From the NCBI GenBank assembly GCA_902762795.1, contig CACWPM010000018.1, positions 94,230 to 158,229 of the forward strand: 64,000 nucleotides of DNA, read 5' to 3'. The notes beneath the pieces were generated by a model, which saw only the letters and a program-made list of their open reading frames with translations, made no database searches and was not told the origin of the DNA. Positions 52,413-62,525 of the stretch are shown piece after piece. Each line of letters begins with the position of its first letter. Positions within the stretch are counted from its first letter, which is position 1. Made by a program: the position numbers and the translations under genes. The DNA comes from Fibrobacter succinogenes. GTDB taxonomy: Bacteria > Fibrobacterota > Fibrobacteria > Fibrobacterales > Fibrobacteraceae.

Positions 52413-53185
52413 TAAAGCGCCTTCGGCGCATGATGATGTTCGCAGCAGCCGCCGTGGGTATGGTCGTGGCTTCCGAGGACGCGATGAGGCACCCCGTGGG
52501 CAATCAAATCGACTTCACAGCCGTAAGTACTGTGAAGCATTTCTTCGGTCAGGTTCCCGCCCTCGTGATAATGCACCGAGTGGTTCACGCAAACGACACT
52601 TTTCACCTTGTGCGAGAGCGCCATCAGATCATGAGTCACGATCACGATTGTCATCGTCTCGCTAAATTCCGCAAGCATGTTGTAAAGCGCTTCGATTCCC
52701 GCCACGTCGATATTGTTGGACGGTTCATCCAAAAAAAGAATTTTCGGATTACAGACAAGAGAACGAGCAATCAGCACCCGTTGGCGTTCACCACCGCTAA
52801 GTTCACCCAAGCGACGATCCAAAAAGCCTGCAATATGCACGCGCTCTAACGCAGCTCTCACTTCATCCGATTTCGGAGAAAGCCCGATTTTGCCCGTCGC
52901 GACACACTCGCCCACCGTAATCGGGAAATCAATATTCTTGTTCGTGTTCTGCGGCACATACCCCACAGCCACACGCTTCGTCGGGACCTTTTCGCCAAAC
53001 AAACGCACAGTCCCGGAAGTCGGCTTCAAAAGTCCCACCATGAGTTTCATCAAGGTTGACTTGCCGCCGCCATTCGGCCCGATAATTGCAACAAAGTCAT
53101 TTTCGTCAATGGAGAGATTCACGTCTGTGAGCACAGGCGACTTTCCATATTCAAAAGCGAGATCTTTAATGTCAATAGCAGACAT
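52412..53185 (-). CDS. znuC: Zinc/manganese-type ABC transporter ATPase
   Basis: 257-aa ATPase of the ZnuC/MntB class. Walker A GPNGGGKST (about 36-44), signature ELSGGERQRVLIA, Walker B ILFLDEPSNNID and H-loop VTHDLM. The His/Cys-rich tail (HDHTHGGCCEHHH) could bind zinc. It is translationally coupled to znuA (TAATG). The cognate membrane permease ZnuB does not follow. The last codons and stop overlap the repeat element's GCGCC hairpin. Confidence 0.86.
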   Translation of the reverse strand: MSAIDIKDLAFEYGKSPVLTDVNLSIDENDFVAIIGPNGGGKSTLMKLMVGLLKPTSGTVRLFGEKVPTKRVAVGYVPQNTNKNIDFPITVGECVATGKIGLSPKSDEVRAALERVHIAGFLDRRLGELSGGERQRVLIARSLVCNPKILFLDEPSNNIDVAGIEALYNMLAEFSETMTIVIVTHDLMALSHKVKSVVCVNHSVHYHEGGNLTEEMLHSTYGCEVDLIAHGVPHRVLGSHDHTHGGCCEHHHAPKAL

Positions 53186-54063
53186 TACTTTTTGCTAGCC
53201 TCTTTAAGTGCGTTGATAAATTTCTGCGTATTACCAAGCAAATCAGCCGAAAGCGGATCCGTTTCCACAACCACAGCATTCAGTTCCTTCGCTATAGTTT
53301 CTGCGGCCCGCTTGCTGAACTGCGGCTGCACAAAGACAGTCTTGACACCATTTTTTCGACCAACTTCTATAAGCTTTGCCAAATCCCTCGGCTTCGGTTC
53401 CTTGCCATTCACCTCAATTGCATACTGTTTAAGCTTGAAATCCTTGGCGAGATACCCATATGACGGATGGAATACAATAAACGAACGACTGTCGCGAGGC
53501 ATATTAATAACCGCCAAATTCAACTCGCGTTCTATTTTAATCAACATATTCATAACTTCATTGTGTCGATTGGCGTAATAGCGCACATAACCCGTATCCA
53601 ATGCCATAAGTGCATTATAAATGTTATGCGCAAGCAACTTCACGCGAGTCGGAGACGTCCAAATATGCGGATCAATTTCTTCTTCATGATGATTACCGCC
53701 CTTTTTATGATCATCATGTTCCGACTTCATCCATTCGATATCCTTGGATATATCGATGACTTCAACTTTCTTGTTTGCGCTCAAAAAGCGGGGCATCCAA
53801 ATCTTGTCCAAGCCCGAACCATCCGTAAAATAGATCTGGGCAACAGAAAAAGCCTTGATAACCGCCGGCTTCGGCTCGAAATTATGCGGATCGGCACCTG
53901 GAGGTAAAAGCGTTACCACGTTCACGCGGTCGCCACCCATCATTTTCACCAAAGTCGCGTAAGGCTGCAACGAAACGGCGACTGTAATACGTTCCTCACC
54001 GGCAAAAGCAATTGCAGCGGAAATTGTGACGACCAAGAATAAAAGACGTGCAATACGACGCAT
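53185..54063 (-). CDS. znuA: Periplasmic zinc/manganese-binding protein
   Basis: 292-aa solute-binding protein (cluster A-I). Signal peptide (1-21, AFAGE), family motif VAVSLQPYATLVKMMGGDRVNV, metal-binding positions in PGADPHNFEPKP, DPHIWTSP, FHPSYGYLA and VVETDPLS, and a His/Asp-rich loop (SEHDDHKKGGNHHEEE) typical of zinc-binding ZnuA. Overlaps the HAD gene upstream and znuC downstream by one base each, so the three form one operon. Confidence 0.88.
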   Translation of the reverse strand: MRRIARLLFLVVTISAAIAFAGEERITVAVSLQPYATLVKMMGGDRVNVVTLLPPGADPHNFEPKPAVIKAFSVAQIYFTDGSGLDKIWMPRFLSANKKVEVIDISKDIEWMKSEHDDHKKGGNHHEEEIDPHIWTSPTRVKLLAHNIYNALMALDTGYVRYYANRHNEVMNMLIKIERELNLAVINMPRDSRSFIVFHPSYGYLAKDFKLKQYAIEVNGKEPKPRDLAKLIEVGRKNGVKTVFVQPQFSKRAAETIAKELNAVVVETDPLSADLLGNTQKFINALKEASKK

Positions 54064-54854
54064 TATATTTTTCCTTCTAAAAAGGCGTTAAAATCGATTT
54101 CACTAACGTTATTGACAATAAATTCGGGTTTTACATCGAGCTTTTCGACATCCGTCATTTTCGATTCGCCGCACAAAGGCAGCACAAAACGGCAACCAGA
54201 ACGCTTCGCCAGTTCAAAGTCCGTATAGAGGCGGTCGCCCACAAACAAAATTTCTTCGGGGCGGTAAAGTTTCAAAAGTCCAGAGAGCATCGCCGGATTT
54301 GGCTTTCCAAAGCTTTTCTCCGGCTCGACGCCATAAGCCGTTTTAAGGAGCGCCATGAAGCTACCGATATCGGGCACCGGGCCACGTTCGTCAGGACAGA
54401 CAAAATCCGTATGCGTCACCCAGAACGGGATGCCACGCTGCACTCGAAAAGAAAGCTCGCAAAGTTCACGGTAATCGAAACTATTATGGTAAGCGACAAG
54501 CACAAGTTCCGTTTCCTCGACTGACGGGCGCAAATTAAGACTCGGGTCCTGCGCCGCAAACCATTCGTACACTTCCGGGTTCGCAAAGAAAAACACATTC
54601 TTGATTTTGCGTTCGTGAATGGCATCGAGCGAAAGGTACAGCGCCGAGATAATGGAATCATCAGCAAGCGGAAGCCCCATGACCTTGAGGCGGTTCTCGT
54701 AAAAAACCGGAGACTTGCTCGTGTTGTTGCTCAAATAATAGACCGGGACGCGCTTCGACACGCGATTGACCGTTTCGACCGCACCCGGATACGGGCGGCC
54801 ACTCAAATATAGAGTTCCGTCTAAATCGAAGACAACTGCTTTTACTTTTTTCAC
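54063..54854 (-). CDS. HAD-superfamily phosphatase, NagD type
   Basis: 263-aa cytoplasmic phosphatase of the HAD-IIA (NagD/PNPase-like) group. VVFDLDGTLYLSGRPYPGA has the nucleophile Asp and acid/base Asp; LSNNTSKSP is the second motif; FGKPNPAML has the Lys; FVGDRLYTDFELAKRSG the acidic motif. Substrates of the family include nucleotides and sugar phosphates. First gene of the operon with znuA and znuC (TAATG junction), an unexpected pairing. Confidence 0.87.
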   Translation of the reverse strand: MKKVKAVVFDLDGTLYLSGRPYPGAVETVNRVSKRVPVYYLSNNTSKSPVFYENRLKVMGLPLADDSIISALYLSLDAIHERKIKNVFFFANPEVYEWFAAQDPSLNLRPSVEETELVLVAYHNSFDYRELCELSFRVQRGIPFWVTHTDFVCPDERGPVPDIGSFMALLKTAYGVEPEKSFGKPNPAMLSGLLKLYRPEEILFVGDRLYTDFELAKRSGCRFVLPLCGESKMTDVEKLDVKPEFIVNNVSEIDFNAFLEGKI

Positions 54855-54865
54855 GAGGTGTAATA

Positions 54866-54908
54866 TAGAAATTAGTAGGAAGTAGGAAGTTGGAAGTTGG
54901 AAGTTGAT
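54866..54908. repeat. AGTAGGAAGT-word repeats
   Basis: TAGTAGGAAGTAGGAAGTTGG and GAAGTTGG words between the HAD promoter region and rsmE. The same words are at 57058-57090 and 58990-59035. Confidence 0.7.
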
Positions 54909-54943
54909 GAGGCTTAGAGCTTAGATTTTTTTATTTTTAAGTT

Positions 54944-55702
54944 ATGAAAACTCCCGATAGCCGTTTCTATTGCCCGCTGATTTCTGTAGGCACAATCGTT
55001 TTGGATGAAAATGAAAGTAGCCATGCCGTGCGCGTTTGCCGTGCCGCGAATGGCGACACTTTGCAACTCTGCGACGGACTCGGGCATTACGCCGATGCAA
55101 CAATCACCAAGGCAGACGCCAAAGCCTGCGAAGTCCGCGTAGATACAGTTGAAGACGCACAATTCATGCGCCCACGATTGAACCTCGGCATAGCCTGCCT
55201 CAAGGATGATGCGCTCGAGGAAGTCGTTTTCCATGCGGCACAGACCGAAACGGACAGCGTTATTTTCTTGCGTACAGACTATTCGCAGGAACCGAAAAAT
55301 TCCGATTTGAAAAAGACAGTTCGCCGCGCCGAGCTCAAGAGTCTTGTGAGTCTCAAGCAATCCAAGAAGCCCTGGATGACGCGTATCGAAGGGCCAATAG
55401 AATTTGACAAGTGGCTCAAGGATTATCAGGGAGACTTGATTCTCTGCGATATCGATGGGGAACGCAAGTTGGATTTGGGCCTGGCGGAAAGCTCCGCAAA
55501 CGGAAATGCCGTGGGCGGTTCCATAGCAAATGAAAATTCCACACCGATTACTTTACTTGTAGGTCCGGAAGGCGGATTTTCGCCACGCGAAATTGAAGCG
55601 GTCAAATCGTTCAATAATGGCAAAGTTCATTTGCTGAATCTCGGCAACACGCGCCTCCGCGCAAGAACAGCAGCAGTAATTGCGCTAGGGAAAGTGCTAT
55701 AG
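54944..55702 (+). CDS. rsmE: 16S rRNA (uracil-1498-N3)-methyltransferase RsmE
   Basis: 252-aa SPOUT-class methyltransferase modifying U1498 of 16S rRNA with S-adenosylmethionine. The knot region LLVGPEGGFSPREIE and LLNLGNTRLRARTAAVIAL is characteristic, and the N-terminal PUA-like part has HAVRVCRAANGDTLQLCDG. There is an unusual low-complexity stretch GLAESSANGNAVGGSIANENS (about 180-200) not typical of the family. Monocistronic; no clear RBS before the ATG (TTTAAGTTATG). Confidence 0.88.
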   Translation: MKTPDSRFYCPLISVGTIVLDENESSHAVRVCRAANGDTLQLCDGLGHYADATITKADAKACEVRVDTVEDAQFMRPRLNLGIACLKDDALEEVVFHAAQTETDSVIFLRTDYSQEPKNSDLKKTVRRAELKSLVSLKQSKKPWMTRIEGPIEFDKWLKDYQGDLILCDIDGERKLDLGLAESSANGNAVGGSIANENSTPITLLVGPEGGFSPREIEAVKSFNNGKVHLLNLGNTRLRARTAAVIALGKVL

Positions 55703-55842
55703 GGCTATGAGGTATGAGCACGGCGCTGCGCGCCTATGAGGTATGGGGAAACGCAATAAAAAAAGCCCAAAGCCTTGCAAAGCAAGGCGACCTCAAAGCG
55801 AAGCGTGCTCAAAGCACATCAGTGCGACCCCATACCTATAAC
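55703..55842. repeat. Composite word-repeat element, TATGAGGTATG words
   Basis: Left words CTATGAGGTATG (55706-55717 and 55734-55745) around the GCACGGCGCTGCGCGC hairpin core, right inverted CCCCATACCTATAACCTAC (55831-55849). Between them CCTTGCAAAGCAAGG. The right end touches the purT stop. Confidence 0.65.
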
Positions 55843-57027
55843 CTACAAACTAACTTTCACTTTTTCGCGCATAGCCATGACAGTCGCCTTGGCTTCTTCG
55901 ACGGTATTGCGGCGAGCAAGGAGAACGCCCATACGACGGTGACCTTTCAGTTCCGGCTTTCCGAACAAGCGAAGGCCTGTATCCGGTTCTGCAAGAACCT
56001 CTTCCAAGCCGCTGAACTTCACATGGTCAGATTCTCCATCGACGACAATCGCCTTCGAGGCACTCGGGCCGTGGAATGCAATGTTCGGAATCGGGAGGCC
56101 GAGTATCGCGCGGGCATGCAATGCAAATTCCGAAAGATCCTGAGAAATAAGCGTCACCATGCCCGTATCGTGCGGACGCGGAGACACTTCACTGAACAAG
56201 ACCTCGTTCTTACAAACAAAAAGTTCCACGCCAAAGATGCCGCGACCGCCAAGAGCGTCCGTGACCTTCTTTGCAATCACCTTCGCCTGTTCCAAAAGTT
56301 CCGGCTTCATCGGCTGCGGCTGCCAAGATTCCTGATAGTCGCCGCCCACCTGGTGGTGACCGATCGGTTCCAAGAAGCTCGTACCCGCCACATGGCGGAC
56401 CGTGAGCAAAGTAATTTCGTAATCGAACGGCACAAAGCCTTCGACAATCACGCGGCTGGCGGCACCCGTGCGGCCACCCGTCTGGGAAATGTTCCAGGAG
56501 TTTTCAATGTCGGCTTCGGTCTTAATGACGCTCTGACCGTGACCGGAAGAACTCATCACCGGCTTCACCACGCACGGAATGCCGATTTCCTTGACCGCAG
56601 CCTTGAAATCTTCAAAGTTATCCGCAAAACGGTACGGGCTCGTCTTGAGTCCAAGCTCTTCGGCAGCCAGGCGGCGGATGCCTTCGCGGTTCATCGTGAG
56701 CTTGGTGGCCTTGGCAGTCGGGATGACGTTGTAGCCTTCCTTTTCGAGTTCCACGAGCGTATCCGTCGCAATCGCCTCGACTTCCGGCACGATGTAGTCC
56801 GGCTTTTCCTTTTCAATGACAGCACGGAGTTCCTTGCCATCGAGCATGTTGATCACGTAGCTGCGATGAGCCACCTGCATTCCAGGCGCGTTGGCGTAAC
56901 GGTCCACAGCAATCACTTCGACGCCAAGGCGCATCATCTCGATGATGACTTCCTTGCCGAGTTCGCCAGAACCACAGAAGAGAACCTTCGTTGCACTAGA
57001 ACTAAGAGGTGTACCGATCTCTGCCAT
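55843..57027 (-). CDS. purT: Formate-dependent phosphoribosylglycinamide formyltransferase PurT
   Basis: 394-aa ATP-grasp enzyme making formyl-GAR from formate, ATP and GAR in purine synthesis (E. coli 392 aa). Seen: [32 protein letters not shown], the ATP-grasp [20 protein letters not shown] and [14 protein letters not shown]. The use of formate fits an anaerobe that makes formate. ATG 57027 is followed by [16 protein letters not shown] lies just upstream. Monocistronic. Confidence 0.94.
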   Translation of the reverse strand: MAEIGTPLSSSATKVLFCGSGELGKEVIIEMMRLGVEVIAVDRYANAPGMQVAHRSYVINMLDGKELRAVIEKEKPDYIVPEVEAIATDTLVELEKEGYNVIPTAKATKLTMNREGIRRLAAEELGLKTSPYRFADNFEDFKAAVKEIGIPCVVKPVMSSSGHGQSVIKTEADIENSWNISQTGGRTGAASRVIVEGFVPFDYEITLLTVRHVAGTSFLEPIGHHQVGGDYQESWQPQPMKPELLEQAKVIAKKVTDALGGRGIFGVELFVCKNEVLFSEVSPRPHDTGMVTLISQDLSEFALHARAILGLPIPNIAFHGPSASKAIVVDGESDHVKFSGLEEVLAEPDTGLRLFGKPELKGHRRMGVLLARRNTVEEAKATVMAMREKVKVSL

Positions 57028-57054
57028 AAAAACTCCTTGTTGTGCAAAAATATA

Positions 57055-57092
57055 GGAATAGTAGGAAGTAGAAAGTAGGAAGTAGGAAGGAA
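57055..57092. repeat. AGTAGGAAGT-word repeats
   Basis: ATAGTAGGAAGTAGAAAGTAGG followed by AAGTAGGAAGG between the purT promoter and the FISUMP stop; same words as 54866-54908. Confidence 0.65.
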
Positions 57093-57126
57093 ATACTTGA
57101 TAAAAGTAGTTAGTACCCCATCCCCA

Positions 57127-58986
57127 TCAATCCTTCACGCAACGAATTGTTAAAGCAAAATACTTTCTAACATACTCCAAACCAGCACCTTTAGCATCAT
57201 AACCGCTTGAATACCAGAAGCCCATGCGATACGCTTGATCAGAATCGTATTCGATTGAACTCCAAAAATTCACCGGCGGATTGCAAAAACCGGTGTTACC
57301 CTCGTAATCCATAACGCAGCTCGGATACGCCGAAAAACCGTAATCATCAGTTCCTCCATCCACCCATCCAAAACGATCTTTCCAACTTTTTTCAGATAAA
57401 AGCCTTGACGTGGCATTCAGTTCGCCACCTGCCGTAGCAATCAAAGTATTCCATTCGGCAAGCGTTGGCAAATGATACCCCACAGGGCAAACGCCCCGCA
57501 CAGGATAAATCAAAGCACATGTTTTTTTATAACCGCACCCCTTGCCATTCGAACTAAATGCTCCAACGCTGTCTATTGCAGCACCCCACGTATAAAAACG
57601 ACCATATTTATCACAATATTGCGTTGAGTCATGGTAACAAAAACTACCCTTTGTTTTATAATTGAGGTTTTCCGCCATCCAGACCTGATTTCCAATTTTA
57701 GTGGTTTTATAGACCTTTCCATCGCGAGAATCTTTCATACGCCCTCTAACAACAGAAGGAACATCTTTAGCCGTAATACTTAATTTGTTCTTTCCATCAG
57801 ATTTCACAGTTCCATTTTTCAAACAGCGAATAGAGTATTTATCACGTCCATTTCCATCAAGCAAATAGGCCATATCGCTATTATTTTTCAAGGTCATATA
57901 GTACGCAGTCTCATTACGGTAATCCGCATAACTCCAGAAATATGCCTGTTCACCTTCGAGACCATCACTTTCACCAGCAGCGAATGCCGAAAAACCATAA
58001 TCATCCGTACCCACGCCTCCATCAATCCATCCTCTCTTCGATTTAAGAACTTTGCCAGCCTCAGCTCGCCCTCCCACCGTTTCGAATAAAACACGCCATT
58101 CATCCAACGATGGCAAATGATAACCTATGGGGCAAACATTCTTCGCAACCGACCACGTGTAAAGGCGACCGTACTTTTGACAATTTTTAAGGGAATTTTT
58201 ATAACACACACTCTCATCTGCATCATAATTGAGATTTTCCGCCATCCAAATTTGCGTCCCTATTTGCACAGTCCTGTAAGTTTGTCCGTCACGAGAATCT
58301 ACTAAAAGCATCCCCTTTTTCTTTCGCATTGAATGGTTATCGTCCATCGTCTTTCGTCTATCATTATCCTTAAGACAACGAACAGAATATGCATAATTTT
58401 TCAAGCCTTCGTAGAGACGAACATTTATAATATCATATCCCATTAACATGCTATACGCCAATGACGAAATAATATCTGTAGAACTCCAAAAGCCTGTATA
58501 TAAGCCCTCAGAATTGTAGGTTCCGGTATCGCTCCTGCCACCAGCAGGGATCGCCCGAAAACCATAAGCATCCGTTCTGTTTCCTCGATGATATTTCCAA
58601 TCAATCTCCCATACTCCTGTAGATTTCAAAGCAATACCTGCCGATTCTTTTCCACCCACAGTTTCGAATAAAATTTTCCATTCCTCTAGAGTCGGCAAAT
58701 GAAAGCCAGCAGGGCATGCAGTCAAAGCATATTCCCATTCATAAAGGCGGCCATATTTAACGCAATTGCTCATACGATCGTCATAGCAATAGCTATGGGC
58801 CGTTTCGTAATTCAAATTTTCAGCCATCCAAACTTGTTTGCCGATTTTCACAGTCTTGTAAGTTTGTCCATCACGAGGGTCCGTCATGGAGCCGTATTTT
58901 TCCACAGGCAAATTCTTCGCAAACGAACTCGTTGCAAAAACAGCAAGCAAGAAGACAACGGATAAAAAAGAAAAACATTTATTCAT
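57127..58986 (-). CDS. Secreted protein with three FISUMP domains
   Basis: 619-aa exported protein. Signal peptide (SFLSVVFLLAVFATSSFA) then three FISUMP (TIGR02145) domains at about 34-208, 230-396 and 415-619, each opening with a DSRDG/DPRDG, K-x-G-x-Q-x-WMAENLNY block, a CPAGFHLP/CPIGYHLP segment, GFSA-P and closing IRC[LV]KD. Domains are separated by short Lys-rich linkers. Function unknown; surface location is likely. The ATG at 58986 gives a normal signal peptide. Signal peptide and first domain are close to those of the 59267-62380 gene, so a recent duplication is likely. Confidence 0.82.
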   Translation of the reverse strand: MNKCFSFLSVVFLLAVFATSSFAKNLPVEKYGSMTDPRDGQTYKTVKIGKQVWMAENLNYETAHSYCYDDRMSNCVKYGRLYEWEYALTACPAGFHLPTLEEWKILFETVGGKESAGIALKSTGVWEIDWKYHRGNRTDAYGFRAIPAGGRSDTGTYNSEGLYTGFWSSTDIISSLAYSMLMGYDIINVRLYEGLKNYAYSVRCLKDNDRRKTMDDNHSMRKKKGMLLVDSRDGQTYRTVQIGTQIWMAENLNYDADESVCYKNSLKNCQKYGRLYTWSVAKNVCPIGYHLPSLDEWRVLFETVGGRAEAGKVLKSKRGWIDGGVGTDDYGFSAFAAGESDGLEGEQAYFWSYADYRNETAYYMTLKNNSDMAYLLDGNGRDKYSIRCLKNGTVKSDGKNKLSITAKDVPSVVRGRMKDSRDGKVYKTTKIGNQVWMAENLNYKTKGSFCYHDSTQYCDKYGRFYTWGAAIDSVGAFSSNGKGCGYKKTCALIYPVRGVCPVGYHLPTLAEWNTLIATAGGELNATSRLLSEKSWKDRFGWVDGGTDDYGFSAYPSCVMDYEGNTGFCNPPVNFWSSIEYDSDQAYRMGFWYSSGYDAKGAGLEYVRKYFALTIRCVKD

Positions 58987-58989
58987 GAA

Positions 58990-59266
58990 CATAGTAGGAA
59001 GTGATTAGTAAACAGTAGGAAGTTGGAAGTGGTTAGTCATTTTCCGAAGGGGATGCCATACATTTTATAAACGCAATTGAAACTGTATGGATGGGGCAAA
59101 GCCCCTCCCAATTGGCTCAGTCATATCCATACGAGTATGGCTGCGACGTTCGCCTTAAAGGGAGTCTCCTAGCGGAAGATGACGGTGGACGCAACGCTCG
59201 CCTTGAAGGGTGCCTCCTAGCGGAGGATGACCGTGGATGTGACGCATGCCCATAGCCCATTTCCCA
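58990..59266. other. Gene-free spacer with word repeats and a duplicated 106-bp segment
   Basis: AGTAGGAAGTG words (58993-59033), the 106-bp repeat copy 1 (59069-59174), then a second, diverged unit CGCCTTGAAGGGTGCCTCC (59191-59209). No gene recognised. Confidence 0.65.
59069..59174. repeat. 106-bp direct repeat, copy 1
   Basis: Nearly identical to 62526-62631 (two adjacent bases differ near the left end). Contains a GGGGCAAAGCCCC hairpin and CGCCTTAAAGGGAGTCTCC. Lies 3' of the five-domain FISUMP gene. Confidence 0.85.
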
Positions 59267-62200
59267 TCAATCCTTCACGCAGCGGACTGATTTTTTATCT
59301 GATTTATCACTAACCGATTGATACGCCGCATAACTGTACTTGGCAACCATATACACGTAATAAATCGAATGACCGGACATATCACCATTATTCGCCGAAG
59401 AACTCCAGAACGAAGCATATTTGCCTCCACCATCAGAAGGCAATACAGAAAAGCCGTAATCATCCGTTCCATTTCCATTTTTCCAGTTCCAATTCTCGCA
59501 AGTTTTCCAGAGCGATTTAGACTTAAGAACTTCGCTTGCCGAAGCTTGCCCACCTACAGTTGCAAACAAAGTTTTCCACTCCGTCGTATCAGGCAGATGC
59601 CACCCCACAGGGCACGCAAACGTTGCTTCCGCCCATTCATAGAACCGGCCAAATTTTGTACAATTGCTATCAACATTCTTGTAACAGGAACTTTTCTCCA
59701 TTTTGTAATTTAAGTTTTCGGCCATCCAAGTCTGCGAACCCATTTTCACAGTCTTGTATTTATGACCGTCGCGAGAATCTACCAAGCGCTCGCCTTTTAT
59801 TTCCCGTCTTTGGACTTTTCCCTCTCCACTAAACGAGTCCTTAAGGCAACGCACAGAATAAACATATTCTTTTGCATTATATGATTTCAAAGCGTCATTG
59901 CTACCATCAAACTCTATATAGAAGGCTTCATTATAATTCTTATTTTCCGATGAACTCCAAAAAATTGCATTAGCACCTTTATTTTTATATTCATCAATGA
60001 CTTCCAATCCATAACCAACAGTTCCGTAATAATACGCTTCGCCTGCCGGGAGTACAGAGAATCCATACGTATCTGTACTATTTACGCCATTATTCCAATC
60101 CTTTGCAGATTTTAAAATTCCACCCACATTCAATTTTTTTCCATACGGAGCATATCGTCCACCGACAAATTCAAATAAAGTATTCCATTCCGTCGTATCG
60201 GGCAAATGATAACCCACAGGGCATGCGTTTATCGCCATTGGCCATGGGTAAAGGCGGCCATACTTAGCGCAATTGCCGGAGTCATTGTCATAACAAAAGC
60301 TGTAATCGGTTTTATAGTTGAGGTTTTCGGCCATCCATGTTTGCGAACCGATTTTCACAGTCTTGTAAGTTTGTCCGTCACGAGAGTCTGTTACGTATCC
60401 CGTACTATCGCGCGAATCCAAAATTTTGCTTGCTCCGCCCTCCAAAATATTATTTTTTCTTTTTTCTACACTCTTTTCAAGAACCGTATCCTTCACGCAA
60501 CGGACCGAGTGCTTGATAGTTTTTTGTCCACGAATACTCAAATTCACATCATGGTTACGATAATTCAATAGAAGATGATATGCAACAGTTTCATAGTTAC
60601 CGACAGAAGCCCAAAAACCAGCATTATAGCCATCAGTTGCCTGAGCACCGAAGCCAAAATAATCCGAGCCGTTTCCAACTACAAAATCTGAGCAATCAAG
60701 GCAACGAATTCGCGGTTCTGTCGCCCACCCACTTCTGGACTTGAGAGCTTTACCCGATCCGCCAACAACCTGAATCAAAGTATCCCATTCCTTTTTCGTT
60801 GGCAAATGCCAACCTACAGGGCACACTCCTTGCACAGGATACGTCACCGGAATTTTTTCACAAGAATTGCAATTTTCATCGTTTCCATTAAACGATTCAG
60901 GAATACCCATCGCAGAAGCCCATGTATATTCGCGACCAAACTTAACACAGTTGCTATCCGCATCACCGGGGCAAGAACTATATTCCGTTTTGTAGTTTAG
61001 GTTCTCCGCCATCCAAGTTTGAGAACCTATTTTTACAGTCTTGTAAGTTTGTCCGTCACGAGAATCTGTCATTGTACCTTTCGGAACATTTTTGACACAG
61101 CGAACAGATACAGACAAATCGTCTCTCTTCTGAACAAAATTACCATCGTTATCATTGTATTTTAACAAATAAGGCTCAGGCCCCCAAAAAAGAGCATAAC
61201 GCCCATCGCTGCTGTATTTACCATTACCATATCTGAAACCAGCAGGGATTGCAGAAAAACCAAAATCGTCCATTCCATCGCCACCGCCAAACCATCCTGC
61301 GCGAGACTTGAGAGCCTTGCCTGCAAAAAGACGGCCCACAAACTTCAACAAGACTTCCCATTCATAATTTTCCGGCAAATGCCAACCGCTAGGACAAACA
61401 CCTTGCACAGGATACGTTGCATTATTGCTATCCATGACCGCATTCCATGCATAAAGCCGTCCATACTTCGCACAGTTACTTACTTTATTTTCATAGCAAT
61501 AACTTTTAGGCGCTTTGTAGTTCAAATTTTCCGCCATCCACACTTGATTGCCAATTTGGACGGTCTTGTAAATTTGTCCGTCACGGGAATCTGTCATGGA
61601 TTCAATAGTTCGATGTTGCGCCCCCACCGCCGCGTTATTCAAGGATGATAAAGAAACTTTAGAATCTAATTTCGTCACACGTTCGTCTTTTGTCTCTCGC
61701 TTGTCTTTGATGCAGCGAACGGAACCGCCCATTTTTTTATAATCCGGAACCAAGTCCATCTTATTTTTATAGTAATACAAATACGCTCCATACGCATCAT
61801 TACTATCAAGTTCTGTAGAACTCCAAAAAAATGTATTACGCCCCTCGGCATTGTACTTGTTATCACCATACGTTCCATAAACATTCATCATCCCAACTGG
61901 GAGAGCCGAAAAGCCATAAGCATCAGTGCCGTTCTTCCCATTAAACCATCCTGTGGTAGATTTAAGCGATTTACCAGATTTATCTACGCCCACAACAGAC
62001 ATCAAAGTATCCCACTCATCTCGCGTCGGCAAATGCCAGCCTTCAGGGCAAGCTAGCGTCGCTATTTTCCATGCATAAAGACGACCATATCGGGTACAGT
62101 TGATAAAATCATCGTCAAAACAGTAGCTAGTCGGCACGTCATATGAACCACCTTGTCCCCAAAAAACAAGCTCAGAATCGATATGTTGATCAAGCGTTTC

Positions 62201-62380
62201 GTAATTCAGATTTTCCGCCATCCACACTTGATTGCCGATTTTCACGGTCTTGTAAATCTGTCCGTCACGCGGATCCTTCATGAAGCCGTATTTTTCCGCA
62301 GACGAATTCTTCGCAAAAGAACTCGATGCAAGAACAGCAAGCAAGAAAACAACGGATAAAAAAGAAAAACAATTATTCAT
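59267..62380 (-). CDS. Secreted protein with five FISUMP domains
   Basis: 1037-aa exported protein. Signal peptide SFLSVVFLLAVLASSSFA, then five FISUMP domains beginning near residues 33, 258, 440, 660 and 865. Each has the WMAENLNY core, a C-P-x-G-W/Y-HLP stretch with xEW, a GFS-x-LPAG strand, FWSS and SVRC[LVI]KD end; two domains carry extra Cys pairs. Linkers are Lys/Arg/Glu-rich. It is the largest of the local array, probably expanded by unequal recombination between domains. Function unknown; adhesion or substrate binding at the cell surface is a guess. Confidence 0.82.
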   Translation of the reverse strand: MNNCFSFLSVVFLLAVLASSSFAKNSSAEKYGFMKDPRDGQIYKTVKIGNQVWMAENLNYETLDQHIDSELVFWGQGGSYDVPTSYCFDDDFINCTRYGRLYAWKIATLACPEGWHLPTRDEWDTLMSVVGVDKSGKSLKSTTGWFNGKNGTDAYGFSALPVGMMNVYGTYGDNKYNAEGRNTFFWSSTELDSNDAYGAYLYYYKNKMDLVPDYKKMGGSVRCIKDKRETKDERVTKLDSKVSLSSLNNAAVGAQHRTIESMTDSRDGQIYKTVQIGNQVWMAENLNYKAPKSYCYENKVSNCAKYGRLYAWNAVMDSNNATYPVQGVCPSGWHLPENYEWEVLLKFVGRLFAGKALKSRAGWFGGGDGMDDFGFSAIPAGFRYGNGKYSSDGRYALFWGPEPYLLKYNDNDGNFVQKRDDLSVSVRCVKNVPKGTMTDSRDGQTYKTVKIGSQTWMAENLNYKTEYSSCPGDADSNCVKFGREYTWASAMGIPESFNGNDENCNSCEKIPVTYPVQGVCPVGWHLPTKKEWDTLIQVVGGSGKALKSRSGWATEPRIRCLDCSDFVVGNGSDYFGFGAQATDGYNAGFWASVGNYETVAYHLLLNYRNHDVNLSIRGQKTIKHSVRCVKDTVLEKSVEKRKNNILEGGASKILDSRDSTGYVTDSRDGQTYKTVKIGSQTWMAENLNYKTDYSFCYDNDSGNCAKYGRLYPWPMAINACPVGYHLPDTTEWNTLFEFVGGRYAPYGKKLNVGGILKSAKDWNNGVNSTDTYGFSVLPAGEAYYYGTVGYGLEVIDEYKNKGANAIFWSSSENKNYNEAFYIEFDGSNDALKSYNAKEYVYSVRCLKDSFSGEGKVQRREIKGERLVDSRDGHKYKTVKMGSQTWMAENLNYKMEKSSCYKNVDSNCTKFGRFYEWAEATFACPVGWHLPDTTEWKTLFATVGGQASASEVLKSKSLWKTCENWNWKNGNGTDDYGFSVLPSDGGGKYASFWSSSANNGDMSGHSIYYVYMVAKYSYAAYQSVSDKSDKKSVRCVKD

Positions 62381-62525
62381 AAGTACAATCATAGTAAACA
62401 GTGGTTAATGGTTAATAGTCAGTAGTTATTAGTCTGTAGATACATCATCCTATAGAGACGGCAATTAAATAATTTACAATATCATAGTTTCGGTCATTCT
62501 TCGAAAAAGAAGCCATACTTCATGT

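Noticed and set aside
55714..57078. 454-codon plus-strand frame opposite purT
   Set aside because: PurT is certain; the opposite frame begins in repeat words.
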